A stretch of 55,966 bases of DNA. Source: a virus. The stretch is taken from positions 1 to 55,966 of IMG/VR virus record IMGVR_UViG_3300042301_003333, one strand, 5' to 3'. The position numbers and the translations under genes were made by a program. Each line of letters opens with the position of its first letter. Within the stretch, counting starts at the first letter, position 1. This document shows positions 29,994 through 39,153 of the stretch, piece by piece. The notes under the pieces were generated by a model. The model saw only the letters and a list, made by a program, of their open reading frames with translations, was not told the DNA's origin and ran no database searches.

Positions 29994-31432
29994 TGGCTGT
30001 CACGAACATCGTCGACCTGGTCTTCAAGGTCACCGACAACGCAACCGGACCGGCCAACCGGCTGAGCGGTGCCATGTCGGGGCTCTCGTCAGCGGCTCGC
30101 ATCGCGGCGGGTGCTCTCGGCGCCATCGGCGTCGGCGTCGGCATCAAAGAGGTCATCGGCCTCAGTTCCGACTACGAAAAGCAGGTGCTCAACATCGCCT
30201 CGAAGCTGCGCGCCTTCGGCTTCGCGGGTCCGTTCGAGGAGGCCGAACTCGCGACGCGCTCGGCGCTCAAGAGCATCGAGGACTTGGCGGCCAAGCTGCC
30301 CGGCGAGGCGGCTGACTACACGACGGTCTTCACGCAGATCATGCCGAAGGCGATTGCCTCTGGCATGACCAACATGAAGGACATTGTCGACTTCACGGCG
30401 CGCTACACGGCTGGAATCAGCGGCAGCGGCATCGACGCAGGGCAAGCGGCGATGGACATGGTCCGCATGCTCAGTGGGCAGGCGGGCGCCGACGTCCGCA
30501 CGTTCACCGAACAGATCCGCGACCTCCTGCCGGTGCAGTTGCAGTCGGCCGAGGCGTTCAACAATCTCTCGGCCGAGGCTCGCCGCGTCGAACTCGATAA
30601 GGTGTTCAAGTCGACGGCCATCGCCGAGAAAATGACGAAGGCCGCCGACACGCTCGACAGCAAGCTCGGCGAGGTCATCTCCAAGGTCAAGGCGATGATT
30701 CGCGAGTCGAGCAAGCCAATGTTCGAGGGCGCGAAGCGACTGCTCGAGGAGCTGAGCAAGTTCATCACGGACAACGAGGCGCAGATCCTCGGGCTCGGCA
30801 AGCTCATCGGGCAGGGGCTACAGGACGCGGTCGCGCTCGCGCTGCCGGCGCTGCAGTTCATGCTGCGGCACCTTGAGGGCATCGCCCGCGTCATGGCGGT
30901 CGTCTTCGGGTTCTGGGCCGGCTCGCAGTTGACGGCGATGCTGTCGGGGCTTGGCGCCCTCGCAAAGCAGATTCAAATCCTGTACGGCGCGATGCGCGCG
31001 TTTGGCGTCATGACCGCAGTCACCGGCATGATTCAAGAGGCGATGGGCAAGGGCTGGGTCGGAATCGCGAGCGCGCTCGGAAAGGCGGCTGTCGTCGGTG
31101 GCGCAGTTGGTCTTGCGCTGTACGAGGTCAACAAGGCGTTCGACAAGATGGGCGAGAAGCCGCTCGCGCTGCCAAAGCTCGAGGACATCACGCTTCCGAA
31201 GGTCGAGATTCCTGAGCCCGCCGCGAAGAAGAAGGAAGAGGGCGAGAAGGTCCGCAAGGGTCCACCGAAGGCCGAGGTGTACATCGAGAACGCCCGATTC
31301 GACATCAAGCAGGCGTTCGCCGAGGGCTTCGACCCGGACCGTATCGCGGCGGCGTTCGTCGAGCAGATCGGCTCGACGACGATGTACATGGGGCAGTCGT
31401 CGTTCGCGGCCGCTGCGACGGCGGGGGCATAA
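29993..31432 (+). CDS. tape measure protein
   Basis: A 479-aa protein after the chaperone pair. N-terminal NIVDLVFKVTDNATGPANRL is typical of tape-measure starts. Alternating helical and hydrophobic segments follow (RIAAGALGAIGVGVGIKEVI; VMAVVFGFWAGSQLTAMLSG; GLGALAKQIQIL), then a Lys/Pro-rich linker. At about 0.15 nm per residue the tail would be near 70 nm. TGATG coupling. Confidence 0.85.
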   Translation: MAVTNIVDLVFKVTDNATGPANRLSGAMSGLSSAARIAAGALGAIGVGVGIKEVIGLSSDYEKQVLNIASKLRAFGFAGPFEEAELATRSALKSIEDLAAKLPGEAADYTTVFTQIMPKAIASGMTNMKDIVDFTARYTAGISGSGIDAGQAAMDMVRMLSGQAGADVRTFTEQIRDLLPVQLQSAEAFNNLSAEARRVELDKVFKSTAIAEKMTKAADTLDSKLGEVISKVKAMIRESSKPMFEGAKRLLEELSKFITDNEAQILGLGKLIGQGLQDAVALALPALQFMLRHLEGIARVMAVVFGFWAGSQLTAMLSGLGALAKQIQILYGAMRAFGVMTAVTGMIQEAMGKGWVGIASALGKAAVVGGAVGLALYEVNKAFDKMGEKPLALPKLEDITLPKVEIPEPAAKKKEEGEKVRKGPPKAEVYIENARFDIKQAFAEGFDPDRIAAAFVEQIGSTTMYMGQSSFAAAATAGA

Positions 31433-32575
31433 ATGGCGCTGCCTCAATTCACCATCACGACGCTCGACCGGACGACGCCGAGCCAGCTTGTGCTCTCGGG
31501 CCGCGCGCTGCCGTACCGCCCGATCACGCTCGAGGGTACGCAGGAACTCGAGGTCGTCTGGTATCCGGGCTTCCCGAACGCGACGGCACAGGCGCTCGGG
31601 CCGCACGAGGAGAAGACGACCATCAAGGGCTTCTGGAAGGACCGCTTCCTCCAGGCGGTCGACGTCGGCACGGCGCCCGCGAAGCTCGACGGGCGGGACG
31701 TGAACTCGGCGGCGGAGCTCGTCGAAGCTGCCGACTCGTTCCGGCGCCTCGGCTACGAGGTGCAGGTCACTTGGCAGACCGTCACGCGCATCGGCTTCAT
31801 CACGCGGCTGTCGCAGTCGTGGCACACCGAGCACGACTGCGAGTTTGAGATTGAGTTCACCTGGACGGGTCGCGTCCAGACGCCCATCACGTCGGTCCTT
31901 CCGGTCGGCCAGAACTACACCGACTACGCGAACCGGCTCACGACGGCGCTGGTCGACTCGGGCGCGTATCAGACGACGCAGACGGCGCTCGGGTCGCTGA
32001 ACTCGGCGGTGGCAACGGCCTTCTCTGTCTCGCAGGACGTCGGCACGGTCGTGAGCCTCGCCCTCGGCCAGATCGCGAACGCGACGCAGGCGCTCACGAA
32101 CCTGTCGGCAAACGTCGCGACGGCGGCGCAGATTCCCGCCGGCGCGGTGTCGCAGGCGACGGGCATCCTCTCGGGGCTTGCGCGGTCCTACACGACGGTT
32201 GCCGAGTCGCTCGAGCGCACCGAGTCGACGGTCAAGGCAGGACTGACGACGCTCGCCCTGCAGGCGACCGGCGGCAACCTGTTTGCGGCGCAGCTCGTCG
32301 CGGACACGCAGTACTCGGAGACGACCAATACCTACCGAGGGCTCGCGCAGCAGGCGACGGAGTGGGCGCAGCAGTCGCAGGCCGTTGACGCGCCCGCGCC
32401 TGACTGGATTTACGTCGCGGGGCAGGACGACGACCTGCGGCGGGTGGCGACGCTCTACTACGGCGACCCGGCATCGTGGGTCCGCCTCGCCGAGTACAAC
32501 GGACTCTCGTCGTCGCTGCTCACGCCGGGCCAGCAGGTCAACGTGCCGCCGACGCAGCAGCCGAGGGCCGCATGA
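31433..32575 (+). CDS. LysM-type tail protein (XkdP-like)
   Basis: A 380-aa protein. N-terminal part (residues 1-155) is beta-rich with a conserved-looking WYPGFPNATAQALGP. The middle is helical and Ala/Thr-rich. The C-terminal WIYVAGQDDDLRRVATLYYG, then LTPGQQVNVP, is a LysM-like peptidoglycan- or baseplate-binding fold. It lies between tape measure and hub, as XkdP and P2 gpX do. ATG overlaps the previous TAA by spacing only (no gap). Confidence 0.75.
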   Translation: MALPQFTITTLDRTTPSQLVLSGRALPYRPITLEGTQELEVVWYPGFPNATAQALGPHEEKTTIKGFWKDRFLQAVDVGTAPAKLDGRDVNSAAELVEAADSFRRLGYEVQVTWQTVTRIGFITRLSQSWHTEHDCEFEIEFTWTGRVQTPITSVLPVGQNYTDYANRLTTALVDSGAYQTTQTALGSLNSAVATAFSVSQDVGTVVSLALGQIANATQALTNLSANVATAAQIPAGAVSQATGILSGLARSYTTVAESLERTESTVKAGLTTLALQATGGNLFAAQLVADTQYSETTNTYRGLAQQATEWAQQSQAVDAPAPDWIYVAGQDDDLRRVATLYYGDPASWVRLAEYNGLSSSLLTPGQQVNVPPTQQPRAA

Positions 32576-34341
32576 GCGGATTGACGCCGCGCCCGCCGGT
32601 GTACCGGCCGAGTTGCCTCGTGAAGCTCAACGCCCGCTTCGACACGGCCTACCTGCCCGCGACCGACCCGCCAGGCGCGACGTCGCTGCAACAGCCGCGC
32701 GCCGAGGTGCAGCAGGCGGGCAACACGCTGGGGCTCACGGGCGCGAAGAACGACGGGCTCACGGAACAGATCGTCGTCCGCCCCATCTCGGCCAGCGTCG
32801 AGGTGCCGTCGCCTCGCGAGGCCGGCCGCTTCTCGCTCGAGTTCCTGTACCGCGACTTCCCTGTCGACCCGCGCATGTTCTCGGCCATCGCGTGCGAGGT
32901 CTACCTAGGCGGCGTCTCGGCCGACAAGTCGGCGCAGGGCATCGGCGGGCAGGGCTACAGCCTTACGAACAACCCCGCGCTGGTCTCGCTCACGGACGAC
33001 AACCTCGCGGTGGTCGGCATCGTCGACGAAGTGCGGGTACGTCACGACGGGCAGATGAGCCGCGTTACGCTCGAGGGGCGCGACCTCCGGGGCGTGCTGC
33101 TCGACTCGCCCGCACCGGCCGCGCTGTTCACGCAGCTCGACCTCCGCAAGCCCATCCAGAACGTCGTGCGGCAGATCCTCGACAAGCATCCGTTCGGCTC
33201 GACGCTGTCGCTCTGGTACTTCCCTGACGAGTGGACGGTGCCGGGCGACGAGTTGCGAGGCCCGCCGAGCCCGTACTCCACCGACGGCTCGACCCGCGTG
33301 CGCCTCGGCGCGACGGGCAGGGAATCGAAGGGCACCCCGAAGGCGGGCGAGGAGGTCTCCTTCTGGGATCTCATCACCAACTACTGCTTCCTGTGCGGCG
33401 TGCTTCCGTACTTCTCGGGGAACAAGCTCCTGCTCCGGCGGGCGCGATCCTACTGGTCGCAACTCGGCACCGTGCGCGGAATGATCTACGGGCGCGACGT
33501 CCTCTCGCTCGAGATCAACCGCCGGTTCCAAGGCTCGAACGGGCTCAAGGGGCGCGCCGTCATGGTGACGTCCATCGACACCGACAGCACGCAGCGCGGC
33601 AACGCTCGGCTGAAGGAGGTCGTCTGGGGACCAACCATCCTCGACGCGAACAACCCGGACAACCGAGGCACGACAAAGACGGGCAAGACCGTCAAGACGC
33701 ACGAGGCGGCTCTGCCGCCGGGGCAGACGACCCGCCCGCAGGTCGGCCAGATCTCGCCGAGCGGCCTCGTTGGGTACACCGACGTCGTTCGCATCCCTGT
33801 CTCGGGCATCAAGAGCGAGGCGCAACTCCTCGAAGTGGCGAAGGCGGTCTACGAGGAGATCGGACGCGGCGAGATGTCGGGCGCCTTTGAAACGTGCAAC
33901 CTCGCGACCTATGGCCGACCGGACCTCGAGGCCGACCTGCTCAAGCTCCGGCCGGGCGACGCGGTTCGCATCCAAGTCGACGAGCGGCTGTCGACCGGAC
34001 AGGCGCCGGCAGTCTCTCCGCTGCAGAAGGACGCGACGACGGCGGCAGCCGAGCGCATCCGCGAGATGACGAGCCGAGGCATCCCCGCTCGCATGGCGGC
34101 GGCCATCGTGCAGTCGGCCGAGCGCGGCGTGCCTGCTCTCGCGCCCATATTCCGCGCCAAGCACGTCAAGTTCGACTACAGCGTGACGACGGGCGTCAAG
34201 ATCACCTGCGACTTCGAGAACTACGTCGAGGCGACGCGGGCCAAGACCGGCCTCACGGTGACGACGAGCCTCCCCACGACGAACACGACCGGCAACGTCC
34301 CGACGGCGCTGCAGGCCGTCGAAGTGCCGAGCGAGAGGTAG
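32572..34341 (+). CDS. baseplate hub protein (XkdQ / gpD-like)
   Basis: A 589-aa protein in the hub position, coupled to the LysM gene by ATGA. Strand-rich N-terminal domains (RPISASVEVPSPREAGRFSL) are followed by FWDLITNYCFLCGVLPYF, a segment typical of late-control-D/XkdQ hubs, and by a C-terminal barrel (LRPGDAVRIQVDERL). It would join tube and spike. Confidence 0.8.
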   Translation: MSGLTPRPPVYRPSCLVKLNARFDTAYLPATDPPGATSLQQPRAEVQQAGNTLGLTGAKNDGLTEQIVVRPISASVEVPSPREAGRFSLEFLYRDFPVDPRMFSAIACEVYLGGVSADKSAQGIGGQGYSLTNNPALVSLTDDNLAVVGIVDEVRVRHDGQMSRVTLEGRDLRGVLLDSPAPAALFTQLDLRKPIQNVVRQILDKHPFGSTLSLWYFPDEWTVPGDELRGPPSPYSTDGSTRVRLGATGRESKGTPKAGEEVSFWDLITNYCFLCGVLPYFSGNKLLLRRARSYWSQLGTVRGMIYGRDVLSLEINRRFQGSNGLKGRAVMVTSIDTDSTQRGNARLKEVVWGPTILDANNPDNRGTTKTGKTVKTHEAALPPGQTTRPQVGQISPSGLVGYTDVVRIPVSGIKSEAQLLEVAKAVYEEIGRGEMSGAFETCNLATYGRPDLEADLLKLRPGDAVRIQVDERLSTGQAPAVSPLQKDATTAAAERIREMTSRGIPARMAAAIVQSAERGVPALAPIFRAKHVKFDYSVTTGVKITCDFENYVEATRAKTGLTVTTSLPTTNTTGNVPTALQAVEVPSER

Positions 34342-34350
34342 GAGGCGACC

Positions 34351-35004
34351 ATGCGACGAGCAGCCAGCGGCCTCGACCTCAACGCGCTCTCGCGCGCCAT
34401 GCAGCGCCCTGGCATCGACCCGCGCTCGTGGTGCTCGCTCGCCATCGTGCAGTCGGTCGTCATCGACGAGGCGGCGGGCGTCTTCTGCGACGTCCTGCTG
34501 ATGCCGTCCAAGCGGCGAGAGACGGCGCGGCTCGGCGCGGCCTACGCAGGCTCGGGTTTCGGCTTCTATGTGCCGGTCCGCGTTGACGACGAGGTGCTCG
34601 TCTCGGCTCCCGGCGGTGACCCCGCGCAAGGGCTCGTCATCACGCAGCGGCTCTGGTCGCCGGCTGACGTCCCGCCGGCGGGGCTTGAGGCGACGCCCGA
34701 GGACGTCGTCCTCGTCGTCGAGGCCGACAAGTCGCTGCGGCTCACGGTGCAGGGCGGCGGGAACGTCATCCTCGCGGTCGACACGGGCAAAGTCTTCCTC
34801 GGCAGCGAGACGGGTACGGAGGCGGTCGCGAAGGGCGACAGTCTCAAGAGCTATCTCGACGGCATCGTGAGCCAACTCAACAGCCACACGCACGTTCCGA
34901 CAGCATTCGGCACCCCTACAGGACCAATGACCGCCTCGACGCCTCCGGTCACGCTGTCAGGTCCGACGTCGGCCATTCTTTCGACGACCTCCGAGGTGAA
35001 GTAA
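34351..35004 (+). CDS. baseplate spike protein (gpV/gp45-like)
   Basis: A 217-aa protein. An OB-like N-terminal domain (FGFYVPVRVDDEVLVSAPGG) is followed by a beta-helical stalk and, near the C-terminus, SHTHVPT. HxH pairs of this kind bind iron at the tips of P2 gpV-type membrane-piercing spikes. It follows the hub, as expected. GGAGG precedes the ATG. Confidence 0.75.
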   Translation: MRRAASGLDLNALSRAMQRPGIDPRSWCSLAIVQSVVIDEAAGVFCDVLLMPSKRRETARLGAAYAGSGFGFYVPVRVDDEVLVSAPGGDPAQGLVITQRLWSPADVPPAGLEATPEDVVLVVEADKSLRLTVQGGGNVILAVDTGKVFLGSETGTEAVAKGDSLKSYLDGIVSQLNSHTHVPTAFGTPTGPMTASTPPVTLSGPTSAILSTTSEVK

Positions 35005-35831
35005 TGATGGTCTCCGGCTACGGCTACCAGGCGTGGGGCACGTCCCAATGGGGCGGGCTCTCGGTCGGCGTCATCGACTTCGTCCGCGCGTTCGCGGCGG
35101 GCGACCGCATCGTGCTCGTCGAGCTCAACTACGAGCCGCAGCACCTCGGGGCGCAGTATCCCGGCGATGCACTCAACCCCGCGTCGTGGACGGTCGTCGG
35201 GCCGGTCCGCAACGACGAGGGCGTTATCACCGGAACGAGCGACCGCGTCGTGGCCTCGGTCGAGTACGTCAACGCGACGACCTACCGGCTCATCACGCTG
35301 TTCGCCCTCGGACCGGCGACCGACACGCTCACAGTCTCGACGGTCGGCCTGCGGAACCCTGTCGGCGCGGTGCAGCCCGACGCGGCCATCTCGTTCGACG
35401 GGTGCGCGCAGGCGCCGCAGCTCGTCGCGCAGCCGGGCACGACGGGCGACCTGCGGAACATCCAGCCGCAGGTGCTCGACAATCAGGTCTCGGGCACGCT
35501 GCAGGTCGGAAGCGACGGCGACTATCAGCTCGGCACCGTCGAGGAGACGGTCCGCAAGTTGATCATCCGTCGGCTGACCATCCCGAAGGGCGGCTTCACC
35601 TGGCTACCTGACTACGGGCTCGACCTGCCGGTCAAGGGGCTGATCTCGCCCAGCCAACTCCCGCTCATCCGCGACACCATCAAGTCGAACGTGCTCAAGG
35701 AGCCCGAGGTCGTCGACGCGGGCGTGCGGGTGTCGCTCCAGGGCGACGGCATCGTCCTTGTCCAGATACAGGCGCGACTGCGGAGCGGGACGAGCGTGAA
35801 CGTCGCAACGCGGGTGGTCGCGGCGGCATAA
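35004..35831 (+). CDS. baseplate wedge protein (gp25/W-like C-terminal domain)
   Basis: A 275-aa protein. The C-terminal part (TVEETVRKLIIRRLTIPKGG, then FTWLPDYGLDLPVKGLIS) matches the gp25/gpW wedge family. The N-terminal 150 residues are an additional beta-rich domain absent from minimal W proteins. ATG 35004 overlaps the previous TAA; ATG 35007 is also possible. Confidence 0.75.
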   Translation: MMVSGYGYQAWGTSQWGGLSVGVIDFVRAFAAGDRIVLVELNYEPQHLGAQYPGDALNPASWTVVGPVRNDEGVITGTSDRVVASVEYVNATTYRLITLFALGPATDTLTVSTVGLRNPVGAVQPDAAISFDGCAQAPQLVAQPGTTGDLRNIQPQVLDNQVSGTLQVGSDGDYQLGTVEETVRKLIIRRLTIPKGGFTWLPDYGLDLPVKGLISPSQLPLIRDTIKSNVLKEPEVVDAGVRVSLQGDGIVLVQIQARLRSGTSVNVATRVVAAA

Positions 35832-35841
35832 GAGGTGACCT

Positions 35842-36981
35842 GTGGACCGTCCTACCTACGCCGACCTGTTCTCCATCGCCCGCAACCAACTGTTGCAGGC
35901 GAACCCGCGCCTCACGGCCGTTGACCGCGAGGGCAGCGACGCGAACGCGCTCGTGGCGAGCATCGCGGCGGTCGGCGACGAGGTGGCGCAGCAGGTCTCC
36001 TACGTCGCGGCGGCCTCGTTCCTCGACACGGCGACGGGGCTCAACCTCGACCGGCTCGTCTTCGACCGCTACGGCCTCGTCCGCAAGCCGGCGGCGGCGG
36101 CGCTCGGGACAGTGCAGTTCACGTCGGCGACCGGCGCGGCGTCGACCTTCGCCATTCCTGTGCAGACGAAGCTCGTCACGGCCGACGGGACGCAGTTTGA
36201 GACGACCGAGCCGGCGACGTTCTTTCTTGGCAGCAACGGGCCGGTCAACGTCCCCGTGCGCTCGGTTCTTGCCGGCACGACGCAGCAGGCCGGCGTCGGC
36301 GAGATCAACACGCTCCTCTCGCCGGTCCCCGGCGCGGTGGCCGACCTTGCGGTGACCAACGCCCTCGCGACGGCAGGCGCGGCCGACCCTGAGTCTGACG
36401 CCGAGCTCCGCGAGCGGGCGCGCCGGTTCTTCACGACGGTCCAGCGCGGCACCCTCGCCGCCATCGAGCAGGCGGCGCGAGGCGTCCCCGGCGTGCGGTA
36501 CGCGGCGGCGTTTGAGGATGTCGACGCCTACGGCCAGCAGACGGGCTACGTCTCGCTGGCGGTCACCGACCAGTACACGGACACGCTCGCGAACCTCGGA
36601 ACGGTCCCGCCGGCCTACGAGACGCAGTCGCAGCAGCTCGCGGCGCAGGTCGCTCTTGCCGTCGACCAGGCTCGGGCGGCTGGCATCTACGTTCAGACGG
36701 TCGTCGCGCAGGTCGTTCTTCAGCCGGTGACGCTGCGCCTGCGGGTCAAGGCTGGCTTCGACACGGCGTCGGTCTCGCTGCAGGCGCGCTCGGCGTGCGT
36801 GCAGGTCATCAACGCGCTCGCGCCGGGTGCCGAGCTCACGGTGGCCGCGCTCGAGGCCGCGCTTGCGAACGTGAACGGTCTCTACCAGTCGACCGACACG
36901 GTGGTGCTGCCGGTCGCGACGGTCGTCCCGACGCCACTGCAGGTCATCCGCACGAACCTCCAGCTTGTCGTGGCGGGGTAG
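35842..36981 (+). CDS. baseplate wedge protein J-like (XkdT)
   Basis: A 379-aa protein with GTG start. N-terminal RPTYADLFSIARNQLLQANP, and ARRFFTTVQRGTLAAIEQAA, then VPGVRYAAAFEDVD, are typical of the baseplate J family (P2 gpJ, XkdT, T4 gp6-like), which links hub and fibres in contractile tails. It lies between W-like and I-like genes, the canonical order. Confidence 0.88.
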   Translation: MDRPTYADLFSIARNQLLQANPRLTAVDREGSDANALVASIAAVGDEVAQQVSYVAAASFLDTATGLNLDRLVFDRYGLVRKPAAAALGTVQFTSATGAASTFAIPVQTKLVTADGTQFETTEPATFFLGSNGPVNVPVRSVLAGTTQQAGVGEINTLLSPVPGAVADLAVTNALATAGAADPESDAELRERARRFFTTVQRGTLAAIEQAARGVPGVRYAAAFEDVDAYGQQTGYVSLAVTDQYTDTLANLGTVPPAYETQSQQLAAQVALAVDQARAAGIYVQTVVAQVVLQPVTLRLRVKAGFDTASVSLQARSACVQVINALAPGAELTVAALEAALANVNGLYQSTDTVVLPVATVVPTPLQVIRTNLQLVVAG

Positions 36982-36984
36982 CGC

Positions 36985-37974
36985 ATGTCGCTGATTCCCT
37001 GTCCCGTCAACGCCGACACGCCGGAGCAACTCGTCGAGGTGCTTCGCCGGTTCTTGCCGCCCGAGTATCTCGACCCGATGGAGCCGCCCGGTACTGGCGC
37101 TCCAGGCGCGCCCGGTTGGGAGGTCATCCTCGCGGCGTCGCAGGCGCTCTCCCGCGTCAGCGCGGCGGCCGAGCGGCTCGGGTGCGGGCTGTTCTTCCTG
37201 ACGGCGCCCTCGGCCGAGCTCTCGACGGCGACGGTGACGCTGACCCGCGCCTCAACCGCGACGGGCGTCTTTACCGTCAAGGCGGGCTCGGCGGTCGTCG
37301 CGACGAGCGGGCGCATCTACTTCGCGAGCGAGGACGTCACCTTCGGCGCGGGCGACCTCTCGGTCTCGGTGCCGGTCGTCTCGTCGGTCGCGGCCTACTG
37401 GCTGAACACGGCGGTCGTCGCGGGCGTGACGACGGTTCCGATCACGACGACGTGGACGGTCGGCGCCCTGACGACGGTTCCGCCGTTCGCCGACACGACG
37501 ATCACCGTCTCGGCCGACGGCAGCACCGATGGCGGCGTCTCGCCGTTCCTCGAGTTGCTCGGCAACGACCGTGGCCTGACGCAGTACCTCGGCGAGAGCG
37601 ACGAGGCGTTCCGGCTCCGCTGCCGCACGCTGCCCGACACCGTCACGCCGGGTGCGATTCAGCGGATGCTCGCCCGCATCTTCACGGCGCCGACGCAGTC
37701 CTACGAGTACCACGACCTCTGGGCGACGGACTTCCAGACGGCGTACGACATGCCTCTGGACACCGACCCCGTCGTCTTCTGCTACGACGACCCGCGCCCG
37801 TTCCCGCCCTCGCGCAACCGCTACCTGCCCCGCAACTACCTGCAGGCGTTCGTCGTGTCGCTGTTCGACTCGGCCGGGTCCATCCCAGACTCGACCTACG
37901 GCAGCTTCACTGACCAGCTCGCGGCCATCAAGGCGGCGGGCGTCGCCGCCCACGTCCTCTGGGAGACGAACTGA
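36985..37974 (+). CDS. baseplate wedge protein I-like (XkdU)
   Basis: A 329-aa protein after J. The C-terminal half (LPDTVTPGAIQRMLARIFTA, then DLWATDFQTAYDMPLDTDP) resembles gpI/XkdU proteins, which bridge the wedge to tail fibres. The N-terminal half has Thr-rich strands (STATVTLTRASTATGVFTVK), likely an inserted beta domain. The stop overlaps the following ATG. Confidence 0.7.
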   Translation: MSLIPCPVNADTPEQLVEVLRRFLPPEYLDPMEPPGTGAPGAPGWEVILAASQALSRVSAAAERLGCGLFFLTAPSAELSTATVTLTRASTATGVFTVKAGSAVVATSGRIYFASEDVTFGAGDLSVSVPVVSSVAAYWLNTAVVAGVTTVPITTTWTVGALTTVPPFADTTITVSADGSTDGGVSPFLELLGNDRGLTQYLGESDEAFRLRCRTLPDTVTPGAIQRMLARIFTAPTQSYEYHDLWATDFQTAYDMPLDTDPVVFCYDDPRPFPPSRNRYLPRNYLQAFVVSLFDSAGSIPDSTYGSFTDQLAAIKAAGVAAHVLWETN

Positions 37975-39143
37975 TGCCGACGATCACCCCGCCCTTCCAG
38001 CGCCGCATCACGAACCCGCTTCAGCGGCCGGTCGCAGCCGACCTCAACCTGCAGGCGTTCTACGACTCGGTCACGCAGAGCTACTTGGCGGGCGCGGTCT
38101 ACTCGGCGTCGCCCGGCGGCAACCCGACCTTCGAGACCGGATTCATCGGAAACAGTTTTCGGTGCTTCGCGAGCACGACGTCTCGGGAAGTCGTCGTTCA
38201 GAAGGGGCTCGGCTTCATCGCGCAGGACGCGCAGGACGACGCGAACGGCGTCAACTCGGGTGCTTACTCGCCGGTCGTGTGCGAGCCTAACGACCCCGAC
38301 GCGGCCGGTCTCTATGTCCCGGTCGACGAGCTCGCGGTGGGCCTACAGCGTATCGACATCGTCTGCGTCAAGTCGCCCAACTACGCGACTGCCGTGCAGA
38401 GCATTGGCCTTCTCAACCCGTCGTCGAGCACGTTCGCCTTTGCGCCGCGCCCGACGCAGTTCACCGAGAACGCCTTCACTGTCACGTCTGGCGACCCCGA
38501 CTTCATCAAGGTCGTGACCGGCACGCCCAGCGCGGGCACGCCGACGGTGCCGACGGTGCCGACGGGCTACGTCGAGATCGGTCGCGTCTATGTCCCGGTC
38601 GGAGCGGCCAACCTCGCAAACTCCGACATCGAGGACCGCCGCCCCGTGCTCATCCCGCACGGTGGGCGAGCGATGACGCTCTCGTTCCTCACGTCGATCA
38701 CGACGACCGAGGTGCTTGGATTCGACTTCGGCAACAACGGTGTTCACGCAGCGGTCCGCAAGGTCGTCGACGGGTCAAACCGTAGGTGGTTTGAGGTCTA
38801 CGTCGCATCGGGTGCCACCAATCCAAGCGTCTTTCAGATGGTCGCGGGTGGGTGGGCGGCGCTAGACGGAACAGGCGCACCGACGAACACGCTGCAGGGT
38901 GGAGCGATGACGGCTGTCTACTCAGAGGAGACGGTCTCGCGAGCGAGTGCGCTGCCCATCTTCGAGGCGGCCGGAACGTACGACGCCCTCATCGGACCGA
39001 CCGTCAGGAGGTTCGTCGTGCTCGCGGGCTTCCTCGACAAGTCGGGCGTCACGGACAACTGCGTCATCAACATCGACGACACCTCTGGCCTCAACGCGAA
39101 TGTTCGTCGCGTTCGTCTCTCGCTCTACGCGCAAGCCTTCTAA
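37974..39143 (+). CDS. tail fibre / baseplate-attachment protein
   Basis: A 389-aa protein at the junction of wedge genes and adhesins, so probably the fibre base. N-terminal MPTITPPFQRRITNPLQRPV, helical segment, then beta-rich domains (VPTGYVEIGRVYVPVGAANL). The C-terminal 150 residues look like a jelly-roll-type carbohydrate-binding domain, from strand pattern only. Confidence 0.6.
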   Translation: MPTITPPFQRRITNPLQRPVAADLNLQAFYDSVTQSYLAGAVYSASPGGNPTFETGFIGNSFRCFASTTSREVVVQKGLGFIAQDAQDDANGVNSGAYSPVVCEPNDPDAAGLYVPVDELAVGLQRIDIVCVKSPNYATAVQSIGLLNPSSSTFAFAPRPTQFTENAFTVTSGDPDFIKVVTGTPSAGTPTVPTVPTGYVEIGRVYVPVGAANLANSDIEDRRPVLIPHGGRAMTLSFLTSITTTEVLGFDFGNNGVHAAVRKVVDGSNRRWFEVYVASGATNPSVFQMVAGGWAALDGTGAPTNTLQGGAMTAVYSEETVSRASALPIFEAAGTYDALIGPTVRRFVVLAGFLDKSGVTDNCVINIDDTSGLNANVRRVRLSLYAQAF

Positions 39144-39153
39144 GGAGACGCCC